NCBI GenBank assembly: GCA_905250075.1
Contig: CAJNOP010000411.1
Location: 1 to 64,000 of the forward strand
Length of the DNA: 64,000 nt
DNA from: Rotaria sp. Silwood1
Taxonomy: Eukaryota > Rotifera > Eurotatoria > Philodinida > Philodinidae
Direction: 5' to 3'
How positions within the stretch are numbered: position 1 is the first letter of the stretch; each line of letters opens with the position of its first letter. The translations under genes were made by a program, and so were the position numbers. The notes under the pieces are model-generated. The model was not told where the DNA came from and did not search any database. It worked only from the letters and a program-made list of their open reading frames with translations. This document shows, one piece after another, positions 46,093 to 58,788 of the stretch.

Positions 46093-49000
46093 GTTGAAAA
46101 TTTTTATAGAAACATTCTCTGATTTGAAATCGATTCGAATAGAGTCAATCTCTCAAGATTTTAGCTTCATCTCTAAATTCAATGAAACTTTTAAGACAAT
46201 TAATGATCATGTTAGTTTTTGTGATTGTTGTTTCAAAGACATTGTATTTTGTAAAAAGTAATTTTTATAGGATTTCATCATACCTTATTTATTTGAAAAG
46301 GAAAAAGTTAATGTGTGATTTTCATCGAATCAAACAGGTAAAGTAAATATATTGACGTAATGTTGTGTAATTCTTTTTCTCTTATGAAATTGATGATACA
46401 ATATGGATATGTGTATTTCAACTATTCGATGATGAAGAAAAGAAAAAAAACCAAAATTGCACCATTTCTATTGTTGAATCGTTCTTATTATTTATTCTAA
46501 TTATTTAGTTTTTCTTCAATATTTTTACAATGAAATACATATTAGAAATTATTAATTATCGAAGGGAACTTTACAATACGATTTTAAAGAATTTTTAATT
46601 TAGTTTTATTTTTCGAACAGAATTCTGTTTTTGTTATTGGCAATCTATCTTTTGTTAATATAATTATCATCCGCTTGTTTTTATTTTTGAATTTCACTTT
46701 GCTATCATCCTTGAAATTACGAATATAAATTTTAATCTATACAAAAAATCGAAAATTCACTTTGTAACCATTTCTCAAGTTATATGATTAGAAACTGTAA
46801 AACCTCGATCTAAAAACTTAAACTCATTATTTTTAGTGGGTTGCAAACGGTGATATTCCGATGATAAATATATTTTTTTTCTTATTATAATCCTCATTTC
46901 ATAATCTACGAAATTTTTTTTTTATATGAATTGTTGATAAATTTAATATTATTAATATATATATGATGATTGAAATATAATTCTTTTCATTATTTTTCAA
47001 AATAATAGATTTCTTTTGACTAATTGCTTCGATGTGTATAATAAACACTTTTTTTTTTACAAGGAAATTATTTCAGTCGCTTGAGAAAATTTTTTTGCAT
47101 TTTAATAGATTTATAATATCAATGTCATCTATGATAAGAATTAATAGTTTTAGTCTTCAAATTACTTATGATTGACTAAATACAGACTAGTATTATTAAT
47201 TATCTATTCAAAAAATAAATGTGTGAATTAATATCAGAAAATGTGTCAACGTCATATGCCTTATTGACCTTGATTAAAACTACGAACAATTAGAACAATC
47301 AATTATTATAGTTATATAAAATAATTATAGTAATAAAAAAAAATATATATTATAAAATAGTAAAATAGGCATCGAAGATATTATAGGAGAATTTCTCTTT
47401 TATCGTCGTCTATCATATATAATTGTATTTTAAACAACTGGAATAGATGCATGAAAAGAAAAACAAAACGATTTACTTTTTTTTTGTCAAGGTAATATAG
47501 TATAATAAATTATTATATGTAATAAGATCTAGTTAAATTTGATTCTACTATCTTTTAAATAAATATTTGTTTATTTTAATAATTAAAATATTTTTATTTC
47601 ATTAATAATCATTAAAATATATGCCGACGACTTCTCAAAAATTTTTTAATCAATCTATTACAAATATACAATTTTGTTATGTTTAATATGATGATAAAAT
47701 AAAACATAATTTTGTATAATTGATAATTTATTTTTATTACTTTTTCTTTTTTTTGTTATATTAGTGTAGCAACAGCTAGGTTTCGATTATTGAACATGAC
47801 ATCATCCTTGTTCTTTATGAAATTAGATAGAGTTGAACATATATATATATATATACACATGGTGCCATTACATCTGTGTCCAACAATATACAAGATTCGG
47901 TCGAGGTCATTGCATATGTAATAATTGTTGCTTATTATTTTGTTTCAATTAGTCACTATATTTCTATTCATATCGATATGGTGCACTTCAACAATCTATA
48001 TCCTATTGCTACATAATATACACAATCTACTAAAATAAAAATGAATGATGTGTTTATATAAATATTCTTTTATTGTTAGTTTTAACTTCATTATAGGGTG
48101 ATGATTGTTCATGGTTTTTATATGTAATAGTTATAATACATATATGTATCAACAATTCAACGAAATAATATTTATCTAATTGAATATTACGCCATAGAAA
48201 CAAATAAAATAGACAGGAAACATCTTTCATCACCTTTCGTCGTCAAGTCAAGATTCCTCAGTTGACTGCACAAGATCAGAGAAGTAAAAAAAAACGAAAA
48301 GTAAATAATTTAGACATGAGAGCAGTGTTGATTGTCGCCGCAAGCCCACCCGACCATCTCTATATATAGAGTCATATATGCATGTGATAATGATAAGAGG
48401 AAAAGAGAAAGAAAGAGCGGGTAAACGAGTGGGTGCGATAAGATTGTTTTGAACAAGACATATATATATACAAATGAAATGGACAGCGGGCACACACGTT
48501 CCATTTCCGTTTCTACTAGTTCACAGTATGTTCTTAAACATCACTCGATCTGGATCAAGAAATACGCCGCCATTCTATTCGAAGCCTAAAGGCAACGAAC
48601 TATACACAGGTTGTTAAAAAAAAAAGAAGATTATTCATATTTCTTCTTAATCAGATTGACTTCAAGTTAACAAACTTATATTAGAATGAAAGATTTTTAT
48701 ATCGATATTCTCTCTATTTAAAATAGCAATACATCAATCATCGACTAATAATATGTACATATATATATATATGTGTACGTAGCAATCAAATAATATCTCT
48801 TCATCTCTATTCTCTTTATCAACGATGGCATTCATTCTTTTTTCTAGTTTGTTTGCTCGATCGTTATCAGTTTTACACGATTCACAAAATTAAAATCGAT
48901 CCATCATAAGAAGAGTTCAATCGACATACTTATAACTATGTCCAAATATATATATATATATGTACAGTCCTTGATACTAGACTCGTCTTATCATGTTTAA

Positions 49001-52000
49001 TTCTATATATCATTATATACGTTAACTGACGGACAAGGTTAGACCGTAATATCTAAATATGTAAGAGATTTATGACAGATGTCAATTTTTCAATGTATCA
49101 GACATTTCGCCTTAATCTAGCGTGTCAAGTACTTTCTATTTTTTTCCATATCAGTAACATACTGATCATTTAATTATTACACTAAATAAGTAAATCATAA
49201 ATAAGAAAGACAGAAAAATGAATATACAAATACATATGTAGTACAATTTTAATTTATGTCTCGTGTCGATGATGATGTTGTTCCGTGAGTATGTGATATT
49301 AATTGTATCTATTAGAATGAAACTATCCATCTGCTTGTTAAGAGAAAGATTAGGTCAGCTTGACTTTAATGTTTAAAAGAAGACTTTTATCTTTTTTTTT
49401 CTGTATTTCACTACTATCGATCACATGCTGTTCTTATTTTTCATAAATTGAATTTTACGTTTCGATAATTTTTGCATATGTTGTACACATATACATGCTA
49501 TTCGACAGGTGTTTTGTTCCATTCTTTCTTTTTCTTGTTTTTGTTGTGATTAAAATGAGCTCTTTTTTTTTGTCTATTGATTTTTATTTAACATAGCACG
49601 CAAATTTATATCCGTTCGAGATAATTTTCTTTTGTTCTCATCCGAGAATAGCTTGTAACGAGTTGTTCATCAATTGAATCTCTCCTTTTTTTTCCTCTTT
49701 TTCTTTTTGTCGTCGTTGTTTAATGAAAGAACGAGAGAGAGAGAGAACGAAGTAAAAGATATAATATTGCTTCTCTCTCTCTCTTGTTCTCTGTTATTCT
49801 TCTTGTCTTCATTTCCGAACTAAACAGGTAAATGTGTAGAAAGATGTTCTTCATTCTTACTTGCTCATATTCCATCATCATCATTATATTTTTTTTTTGC
49901 TTCATCTTAAATATTTGCGTTTTTTTACTTCCAAGGTGAATATATTGATGTCGGCTGTACTACCGGCATTTTTTTTTCTCTTGCGTAAGTAAGTGGTCGA
50001 GCACCACTTTATATATATGTGTGTGTATATATATAGTTCTGCCGTGAAATTAGAGCATATACGCCTTTCACAGAGAACAACAATCATTTCAATGCATAAT
50101 AGATTTTCTGTCGCGCATTTGTGTTGACGATAATTGTTAGTCGTAAGAATGTCGTTCAATTCCTTTTTGCTCTCTCTCTCTTCGAGACCCCGATTTATAT
50201 ATTGAAGAACGAGATACTTGAGAAGAGTTACTCGTCTTTCTAGCAATAACCTTCTATTGTTTGGAGATGTGTAAACGAAAAAAAAAAAAAGAAAGAAAAG
50301 AAAACGATCTTTGCCTATTAGTGTGAACACACACACACACACACATATTAGATGAGCTTCTTGTGTAACCGTCACTAACATTGATAGATTTTGTGGTTAA
50401 TGCTTAGCAATGAAATAAACACGTTCGAAACCAAAAAAAAAAAAAAAGAGAAAAGAATATAATATGTGTAAATGACATCGAAGACGAAGTGTAATCTATC
50501 GATAAAGTTCAATTTAATTGCGTATGTTATTTTTATTATTGTTGTTATTATTCTTACAGACATTTGTACATTATATGTCATTCATCGTTTATGTGAGTAT
50601 AATCTAAACAAAGAATTCTTTTGATTTCAAAAGCATGAGACGATGATGATGATCATCATCATCAAGGATTCTGATGAGATTTTATTCTTCATGTCAACAC
50701 TTGATGTGTTTGAAAACAAAACAACGAAAAAGAAAATGATGCATGGATATGATAGATCGTCCATATGAAGATAACGTCTCATCATCACCTTGAGAATGTC
50801 TGCCTGTCTATCTGATCGATAATTGTCATCTATATACGCCTCGAGGATCATTCTGTCTTTCTTTTTTTTTGTTTTATTCATGTAGTGATCCTTTTAACTC
50901 AATCGATCAATTTTAAAGATTTGAAGTGTACAAACACATATCTCATTCATCTTGACTTTATCATCTATCCCACATACACACTTCTATATGTATTGTTTTT
51001 TTTTTGTTCTAATCCTTAAACAGACAAGTTTGTCTATTTGTTTTTTTTTTTAATTTTTCAAATGATATATATATATATTCGTTTTTATTGTTTGATGATA
51101 AAATGAAAAAAAAAAAGTGATGAATAGACACACACTCGAATTGATATTATATCATTCTCACGAATATGAATAGTTGAAAGTCGATTGCTTCCGTTTTTAT
51201 TTCTCTATGTCATTCCTTCTCTTGACCTATTCTTTTGTCTATCATTGTACAGTAGCTATAACGCATTTTAAACTCCAGACATGATAATTTCCCTTGCCTT
51301 CTGTATCATTAAAAAAAAAGAGAGAACGCGACAGAGGGAGAACAACTCTTATCTATTTGTCGTCATTGTGAACATTGGTTCGTTTAAATCACTATCATAT
51401 ACTATATCTCAATTATATTCCGCCATGTTACAACAATATTATTTATATGTATAAGTAAAGAGAGCTTTTTTTTTCTTTCCCTGGAGATAGTGCGCTCGAC
51501 CAACCGCTCTTAAATAGAATGGAATTGAGTATAAGTAGTTACATGGAAAAAAAACTAAATTTATTATGCAATAAATAATGATAGAGTAGAAGAAAATGAT
51601 AGTACCATCTTCGATTTTTTTTTCTCTCTCTCTTTTTATTCTTCTTCTTCTTAGACTATTCTAGTGCGCATCAGATTTCACTCGTTTTCTTGTATTCTTC
51701 GATCTAAATGGACTTTACGTGAATTGATTGTGGACATGCGATAGTATGCCTAAGATATAATTGTTTCCTTCCATTGTCTTTAACAGAATGACATTAGATA
51801 TGATGACTATAGTCAGACAGACAGACAAAGAGTCAGCACAAGTGCTAAACAAATAGACAAACAAATATGTACTACATAAGCAAACTTTTCTATTTCTTTT
51901 TTTTTTTACTAACTTTAAGAATTGAAGAGTCAATTTTTTAAGATTACGTTTTTTTTTTTTTTTCTTTTATATTCTTCATCATCCGTTTCGGACATGCATA

Positions 52001-53612
52001 CTATATTCTTTTCTTCTTTTGATTTGGGACAGTGACTTCCTTCATTATCATTTTCTCTATTATTATAATTAGACTGTCATCTACAGAACATATCATCATT
52101 CATAATTTCTTTTTTTTGTTTTATTATTATATAGATTATTAGTTCTCTTTTTTGTTTTTTTCGTTAAACTTACAAGTTAACAAAAAAGAAAAAGAAAACA
52201 GAAATCTCTAGCAAGGCTAATCTTCTAATCAAGCTTATAAAATACTCATGACTTAGTACTTCTAATTTTTAATTATCGTTGTCTTTTCCTTTATGTCCTT
52301 GATAAGCGTGAGTAATCTGAAAGGTCAGTCAGCACTGAAAACAAAGTTTTCTTTTTTTTTTTGTCTAATTATGACGATAGCCAGTCAGCACGCAAAGGCC
52401 ACTCATGTCAGTGAACGTTTGGGATGGCTCATCGATCATTCTATACTCTCTTGTCGACACTTGTGTGTGTCGGTCATCAAGGCCATTCATTTATTTTGTT
52501 TTTTCTATTTCGTTCATTGACCATCATCTGATAGATGGTAAAAGAAAAAAAAAAGCCGGAAGTTAAAGAGTATGTTCCTGCTAGAATATCAATGAGTCCA
52601 ATGTGTGTATATATTAATGAGAAAGACGGACACATCTCATTAGTGTGTGGATTGAAATGAATAAACGAAATGACTTCTTTTGACATGTATGTTTATTTGA
52701 AAAGATAAACATTTAGTTTTATTCCATTCATTCTTTCTTTCTTTTATATTCCTATCAATCTTTGAATCTTATCAAATGAATATATACGAAACCTACCCTT
52801 GTTAGTTAGAGAGTCATCCGTGCGTTGAATAAGACGTCAAGAACTATATGTACATACTTCTCGTTTTTCTTTTTTCTCTTTACCAAATCATCCTTCTAAT
52901 CTTTTACGCTTACGTTTACGCTTACAAATGCACACATATATTTATATACATATATATATATATATGCTTGGGACGTAAATGAAGTCATTTATCAGGACTC
53001 TAACAGCCTTGCGCAATATGACTAGTTGTTTCTCATAACGCATATGTTTAAACATATGAAGCCTATGTAGATCATAATTTCATTTTGAATACATCCTATT
53101 CTTGTCTCCCTCCCTCTTTTTTTCGTCTAATCATTTATGCTTGCTTTCTTTCTTAAAATTAAATCTAATCAATACGTCGTCGCTCAGCAGGATGAAATCT
53201 ATGAGCAATGATGATGTCTGACCTAATGTTGTAAACAGATGAATATTTTATTTGTCTTATATGTATGTTTCAAGGCTATTCATGCTCATTGAACACATAC
53301 GGAAGGATTGTTATCAGGATGCCATCAATCGTCACAAATATATTTATATAAAACAGGCATGAACAAAAATTTCACACTTGATATAGACAGTGATAAATGG
53401 CAAAATAAAATCTTTATCGCATTATTGGATTTTTTTCTCGCACTAACAGACACCTGTCAAGATTGACAATCGATTCTGTTTTTTTTTTCCTTCTTTCCCA
53501 TACATATTCTTTCTTTTCTTTTCTTCATCGATGTATATATATATATGTATCAATATCTTTCAGATATTTATAATATACATTATTTCTCTTCGAATCAATA
53601 GACAAGATTAAT
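46093..53612. other. 7.5-kb gene-free region rich in microsatellites
   Basis: No conserved reading frame on either strand. From about 47.8 kb the sequence is studded with (AT)n runs (near 47845, 48455, 48765, 48950, 51070, 52945, 53535), long poly-T, a (CA)n at about 50325 and (GA)n/(CT)n at about 49735-49785. The length is unusual for the right half, where genes are separated by a few hundred bases, and it lies directly 5' of the DDR gene, so it could hold its regulatory sequence. Confidence 0.45.
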
Positions 53613-56248
53613 ATGAGAATAGTTTTATTATTATTCATATTTTATAATGGAATTATTGTTAATTCAATGGAATTGAGTATGTATATTAAACAAATTAATA
53701 AATACTAATCATATATTTTGTTTTTCTTTTAGAAAGTATAAATTCATGTCAAATACCACTTATGATTAATTCAAAAATTCTAACTAATAATAATATTGAA
53801 CAATCAAATAAACAATGGTGTCCATTAATAAATGATAATGAAACATATTTACAAATTACTTTAACAAATTTAACTTATATAACATCTTTAGAAATAAAAT
53901 CAAAAATATTATTAGATATTAATTATCGTATTGAATATACACGTGAAAATATAATTGATCAAACAACAATATGGCGTTTATATCGTTTATTAAATAATAA
54001 ACAAGAAAAAATATTTCTTAATCCACCTATAATAGCTAAATATATACGATTAAATATAATACAAATTAAAAAAAATTTATGTATCAATTTTGAATTATTT
54101 GGATGTATATTTACAGATGGTGTTGTATCATATAATATGTTACAAGGTTCAAATAAATTTGAAGATGATACATATGATGGACAATATGATGAAAAACAAC
54201 GTTATTTACATGGTAAGAAAAGAAAAAAGTTATTTTCTTTTAAAAAAAAAAAAAATTTTTTTTTTTGTTTTAAAGATGGTCTTGGTCAATTATCGGATGG
54301 ACAAACAGGACCTGATAATCATGAAGATGAACGAGGACTTCAATGGGTAAGTTATAAAAAAATCAAAAAGCTTCTTTTTAATCTAATCTGACTTAAATTC
54401 AAATTCAACGAATCAATAAGAACTTTCTCATTAAAGTCCGAGATCAGGCACATACCGAAGGGGAGGGAGCCCATGGGCAGGGGCGTAGGGAAGGGGGTGG
54501 CTGAGGAGGCTTTAGCCCCCCCTCAGGAGAAAAATTCCCTGAAGGGGAGTACGGGCACATTATTTCCGCCCAGCGGAAAAGGTTTTTTGGCCATGTTCAG
54601 CCCCCCCTCAGAAAATTCCTGGCTACGCGCCTGCCCATGGGGTTCGGGTCCCCTCCTCAGGACTGAAGACACCTGTAGGAGGGTACAAGTATACGTTTTT
54701 TTCTCAGCAAATTTTTGTAATTTTCCCATGGTCCCCCCTAAGAACTTTGGGCCCTCCCCTCAGGACTCAAGACGCCTGTAGGGGAGTACAGGTATACGTT
54801 TTTTCCCATGGTGGCCCCCCTCAGGACTGAAGGCGCCTGTAGGAGGGTACATGTATACTTTTTTCCCAGCAAATTTTTGTAATTTTCCCATGGTGGGCTT
54901 CCCCTCCCGCCCTAAGGACTTTGGGCCTTTCCCTCAGAAAATTTCTGGGTACGTGCCTGTTCGAGATCGAATGTTAGTTAAGATATGATCATTAAGAATT
55001 TTTGAGTATTAATTTCATCATATTCAAGATATCAAAAAAAAAAAGTCTACTTGAATTTATCGATATTTTATTCAAATAGTGATGTAATCAGTTATTCTTA
55101 CTAACGATTAAATTTCATTTAAAATTAAACTTTTTGTTTTAATTATAATTATATTATTCAATATTTTTTTTTGTGAATAAATATTAATATATTTCATCTA
55201 ATAAAAGATTATTTATTGTTGAAAAAAAATTTTTTTTTCGTATAATTTAAAGGTTGGTTGGCGAAAACCACGTTCAATAAAATCAAATCATTCAATAGGA
55301 ATATTATTTAATTTTGATACATTAAGAAATTTTTCTCGTATGACAATACATGCAAATAATTATTATTTAAAAAATATTTATATATTTCGTTCAATAATAA
55401 TTGAATTTTTAAATAATAATAATGAATTAATAAATAATTCATCATTTATTATATATCATAATCAACATGATGATCAATATGAAATGGCACGTGCTATAAT
55501 GATTAATTTAAAAAATAATATTGCATCAAAATTAAAAATTCATTTATTTTTTGATGGAAATATAATATTAATTAGTGAAATAACATTTGATTCATTTATT
55601 GTACCAATATTAACAACAACAACAACAACAATTATTCAACAATCATCAATAAAAGAAATAACATATAATTTTTCAATTTATATTATTGTATGTTTATCAA
55701 CAATGGTTATTATATTATTATTAGCAACTATAATTATACTTATACGACGAACATTAAATGAACATAAAAAATTAAAAAAACATTATTTTACACCAATACA
55801 TAATCATACTAATTCATCAACATCAACAACATCAAGTGATATGGATTTTCATTTAAATCAACATCGTTATGCAACAATTAATTCAACAACATATCCATAT
55901 CTAATTTGTACAAATGATAGTATAAATTCTAATACAACACCACATTATGCTAAATTAATACCAACAACAACAACAACATTATTACGAACACCATCATTAA
56001 TACAACAAAATCATATTGAAGGTATATGTGGTAATAGTTCATTTAGTACACAAAGATTATTTACATTTAATATAAATGATAATCAATTTATATCAATTAA
56101 TCAAATAAATATTAAAAAAAAATTTGAATTTAATAAACAAATTATTGGTGGTGGTGAAATTTATCAAGGTGAATTACAAATAAATCAATCAATTGTACCA
56201 ATAACAATACGACGTCTTTTACCAAATGCATCTATACAATCAAAGTAA
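53613..56248 (+). CDS. Discoidin domain receptor (DDR-like), ends early in the kinase domain
   Basis: Receptor of the collagen-binding DDR type. Exons: 53613-53676 (signal peptide MRIVLLLLFIFYNGIIVNS), 53733-54212, 54276-54346 and 55253 onward; the phases join to 536 codons plus TAA 56246. The discoidin domain spans from SCQIPL to FELFGCIF. The DDR signature follows (DGVVSYNMLQGS, DTYDGQ, DGLGQLSDGQTG, VGWRKPRS), then the DS-like domain, one membrane helix (NFSIYIIVCLSTMVIILLLA) and a juxtamembrane region with Tyr residues. The last residues (FEFNKQIIGGGEIYQGELQ, VPITIRRL) are the start of a kinase fold with a degenerate glycine loop and Arg where the ATP Lys is expected. The TAA is immediately after CAAAGTAAAT, a plausible splice donor (GT at 56245), so the kinase exons may have lain beyond; none is visible in the following 7 kb. 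Confidence 0.85.
54445..54959. mobile_element. hAT-type element in the DDR intron (outer member of a nest)
   Basis: Ends CAGGCACATACC (54445) and GGTACGTGCCTG (54948-54959), with flanking TCCGAGAT (54437-54444) and TTCGAGAT (54960-54967), 7 of 8 matching. The interior is G+C-rich and made of about three diverged tandem units (CCTCAGGACTGAAG...CACCTGTAGGAGGGTACA...GTATAC...TTTTTGTAATTTTCCCATGG) starting near 54657, 54761 and 54820. It contains a second, younger element at 54478-54633. Confidence 0.85.
54478..54633. mobile_element. Nested hAT-type MITE (156 bp) inside the outer element
   Basis: Ends CAGGGGCGTAGGGAAGGGGG and GAATTTTC-related CTGGCTACGCGCCTG, flanked by a perfect 8-bp duplication CCCATGGG (54470-54477 and 54634-54641). 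The target is a CCCATGG block that also occurs elsewhere in the outer element, so this insertion is younger than the outer one. Confidence 0.88.
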
Positions 56249-56264
56249 ATTAAAAATACAGTGA

Positions 56265-56378
56265 CTCCCAAAATTATCCGACAAGGTGTAATTTGCGTCT
56301 TATTCGGTAACTGTAAGTGCTGAAAGAAATTCAAATAGTGATTTGGATAGAGGAAATTGTTTCCAACACGAATCTGAG
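56265..56378. mobile_element. Probable Tc1/mariner-type transposon end, interrupted by assembly gap
   Basis: CAGTGACTCCCAAAATTATC followed by CGACAAGG begins right after a TA, 15 bp past the DDR stop. Ends of this form (CAGTGACTCCCAAAA...) are typical of Tc1-like elements. The rest is lost in the gap and I could not find the matching right end downstream. Confidence 0.5.
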
Positions 56379-56478
56379 NNNNNNNNNNNNNNNNNNNNNN
56401 NNNNNNNNNNNNNNNNNNNNNNNNNNNNNNNNNNNNNNNNNNNNNNNNNNNNNNNNNNNNNNNNNNNNNNNNNNNNNN
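56379..56478. other. Assembly gap (100 N)
   Basis: One hundred Ns, a scaffolding placeholder, within or beside a probable Tc1-like element. Sequence content of the missing part, including possible DDR kinase exons, is unknown. Confidence 0.95.
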
Positions 56479-58784
56479 ATATTGATGAAGATGTAGAGGG
56501 CACAATAAAATCGGATACTACGCGAGAAATAGCATTTTTCACGATTTTTGACACAAAGATGCTTAAAAAAGAATTTTTTTTACGGCATGAAAATTTTTTT
56601 GTTTAGGCTAATTTGGTAGCTTTTTGATTGCTCTATACGATGCACACTCCAAATTTCTGGGACGAACTAACCTTGAGGGCTTATTTCGCAAGATACTGTT
56701 TTTGCTTGCTGATCATATGTTCTCCACATCTCAATATTTTTGATGGAAAGTCTTGTCTGAAGATTTGATTTAATTCTGTCGTATATTTAACTTGGTAGAG
56801 CATTCGATGCGCTATCGAATGGTGTATAATTGTTGGGAAATAGGTTACATTTTGATGGTAATACGACGATCACAATTAAAACACAAAAAAGAGTACTGAT
56901 TTTGATTAAATCACGGAATAGTCGTCAGTAGGATCCTCATAACTTTTTTTTTATATGACCAATCGAGCTAATATTGTGGATTTATTAGTTTCACCTCATG
57001 GGCTATCGATTCCATAAATCAAATGAGGGGATAAAAATTTTCGGGAGTATGGAGTTCCTCGATCCTCTGGTGGACCCTCTCTTAAAACCTGTCAGTTCAA
57101 GAGTCTCTAATGTTTCATTTTTGTTTATTGCGTGCCCTAAATTTCCAAGATATACTTCATAATCAGTGCTTATCAATTCCAACGGTGGTATATGAATAGA
57201 AGTGTTTTGAAGAGAATGTTGGTGTAGGTATATGGTTTGTCTGATCAAAACCAACATTCACACCCCATTTTTCCTATAGAGAGCATCCCTTGGTGTCCAT
57301 GACGTGCATTCAAAAATGACCGCCGAATTTGATGAAATTTTCTGCGTTTATAGAACTTTTAATTCTAAGTATTCTGGTAAAAAAGAGATTTTTAAGAAGC
57401 TTTTATTTTCAGGAGAATTGAGTCAAAATACTTTAAGCAGGGAAAGTAAAAAAGCAAGTTTTAGGCATGATTTTGATGAACGTCTATTGATAGTTTAATT
57501 CGCTAAAACAAGATCAAAAAGAAAATCCAAGACGATATTCGGACTCCTCGTGACAGGGCGGATCGAATTGTATCAACATTGAGTTTAAAATTTAAAAATA
57601 ATGGCATCTCATGTATTACCTGGTTACTTGCCAGTCGCAGAATATCATGGATTCCTATTTATTCTGAATAGCTGAACTGGACAATCTGATGGCATAGTGT
57701 ACATGATTGAGTGTTACTTGGCCTATAAATCTGGTAATTTGGGTGTGGATGTCGATGTGGTTTTTTCCCTGCTCTTAATACACCCACATCCACATCCCCA
57801 TACTCCTTTCAGTAGAATATTACTGACGCTTACATCGCGTTCTTGTAAAATTAACATTCTTGAAAGAGCACTGAAAATTAATCTTGAAAACGATTGATAT
57901 TTCATATATATCTGAATATTATTTATTGTACATTTCTGAAATATAAACATTTGTTTTGAAACAATATTGATCTTTTACTCTTCTGCAACGATTCTCGACA
58001 AGTTACTGATGAAAAAAATTATTGATATAGAATACTGGTGGCTCCTTTATGCCAATGAAATTGGATAGATCGATCAGACATACCCTGATTTCTGACAGTT
58101 GTGCGATTGTTCTAGTAACCATCAAAGGAAGAACAACTTGACACAGATTCCACCAGAGATCTGCCGCAAACCGGATATTGTTTGCCGAATAAATGTTTTA
58201 TTTTGTAGAAAATTGTTAGCTGTATCATTATGTATGATGAAAGAAAATATTATAGCCGAACTGTAGATGTCGAGAAACTAAAGGTTTAGTTTTCTAGAAC
58301 TTCTCACAAGATCATGTTATATTTTACAAACTCTTATATATATCTAACTTTTGTGAAACTTTCGAATCGGATTGGTATCCGTAGTAGAGATGATCGTTGT
58401 TATATATGACATAATACGTTCCCATCATGTATCTTCTTTACTAATAGGAAAACATTTTATTCCAAAAAATCCAATTTTTTTTACTTTTTTCAGATTTATC
58501 AATTTTGAAACTCAAAAACAAAATTCTTTTATTAATTTCTAATTTATGCAATTCACTATAATGCTTTTTCCTGATGTTTTTCAATTTCATCTTATTAAAG
58601 ATTATATCTATAAGATTAATTCTCATAGTGGTATTCAAAATCAACAGACAAAAAATTATTCAAATAAATGAATTCATCTGTATGATAAAATAAGAAGACT
58701 AAAAGCATTAATATATCTCAAAATATTGATGATTATTTTTCAAGTACAAAAGAGATTTAGTAACAAAACTATTTTAGATGCCTT
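56479..58784. other. Intergenic DNA with two hairpin repeats
   Basis: No gene with recognisable motifs. A frame at 57304-57498 (64 codons) has ordinary composition but no homology I can name. Hairpin motifs occur at about 57219-57263 and 57739-57800. Confidence 0.45.
57739..57800. repeat. Telomere-like GTGTGG / CCACAC hairpin
   Basis: TGGGTGTGGATGTCGATGTG (from 57739) pairs with CACCCACATCCACATCCCCA (57781-57800). The linker (TTTTTTCCCTGCTCTTAATA) is nearly that of the copy at 9804-9853, showing the two are copies of one sequence rather than independent G-rich runs. Confidence 0.6.
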
Positions 58785-58788
58785 TTAA

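Noticed and set aside
49720..50881. Several minus-strand frames of 60-160 codons
   Set aside because: They translate microsatellite and poly-T/A sequence and show no conserved motifs or splice-linked continuation.
54473..54781. 102-codon plus-strand open frame in the DDR intron
   Set aside because: It runs across the nested hAT elements and is G+C-rich repeat sequence, not a gene.
56185..56606. Open frames running through the 100-N gap
   Set aside because: They exist only because Ns do not encode stops.
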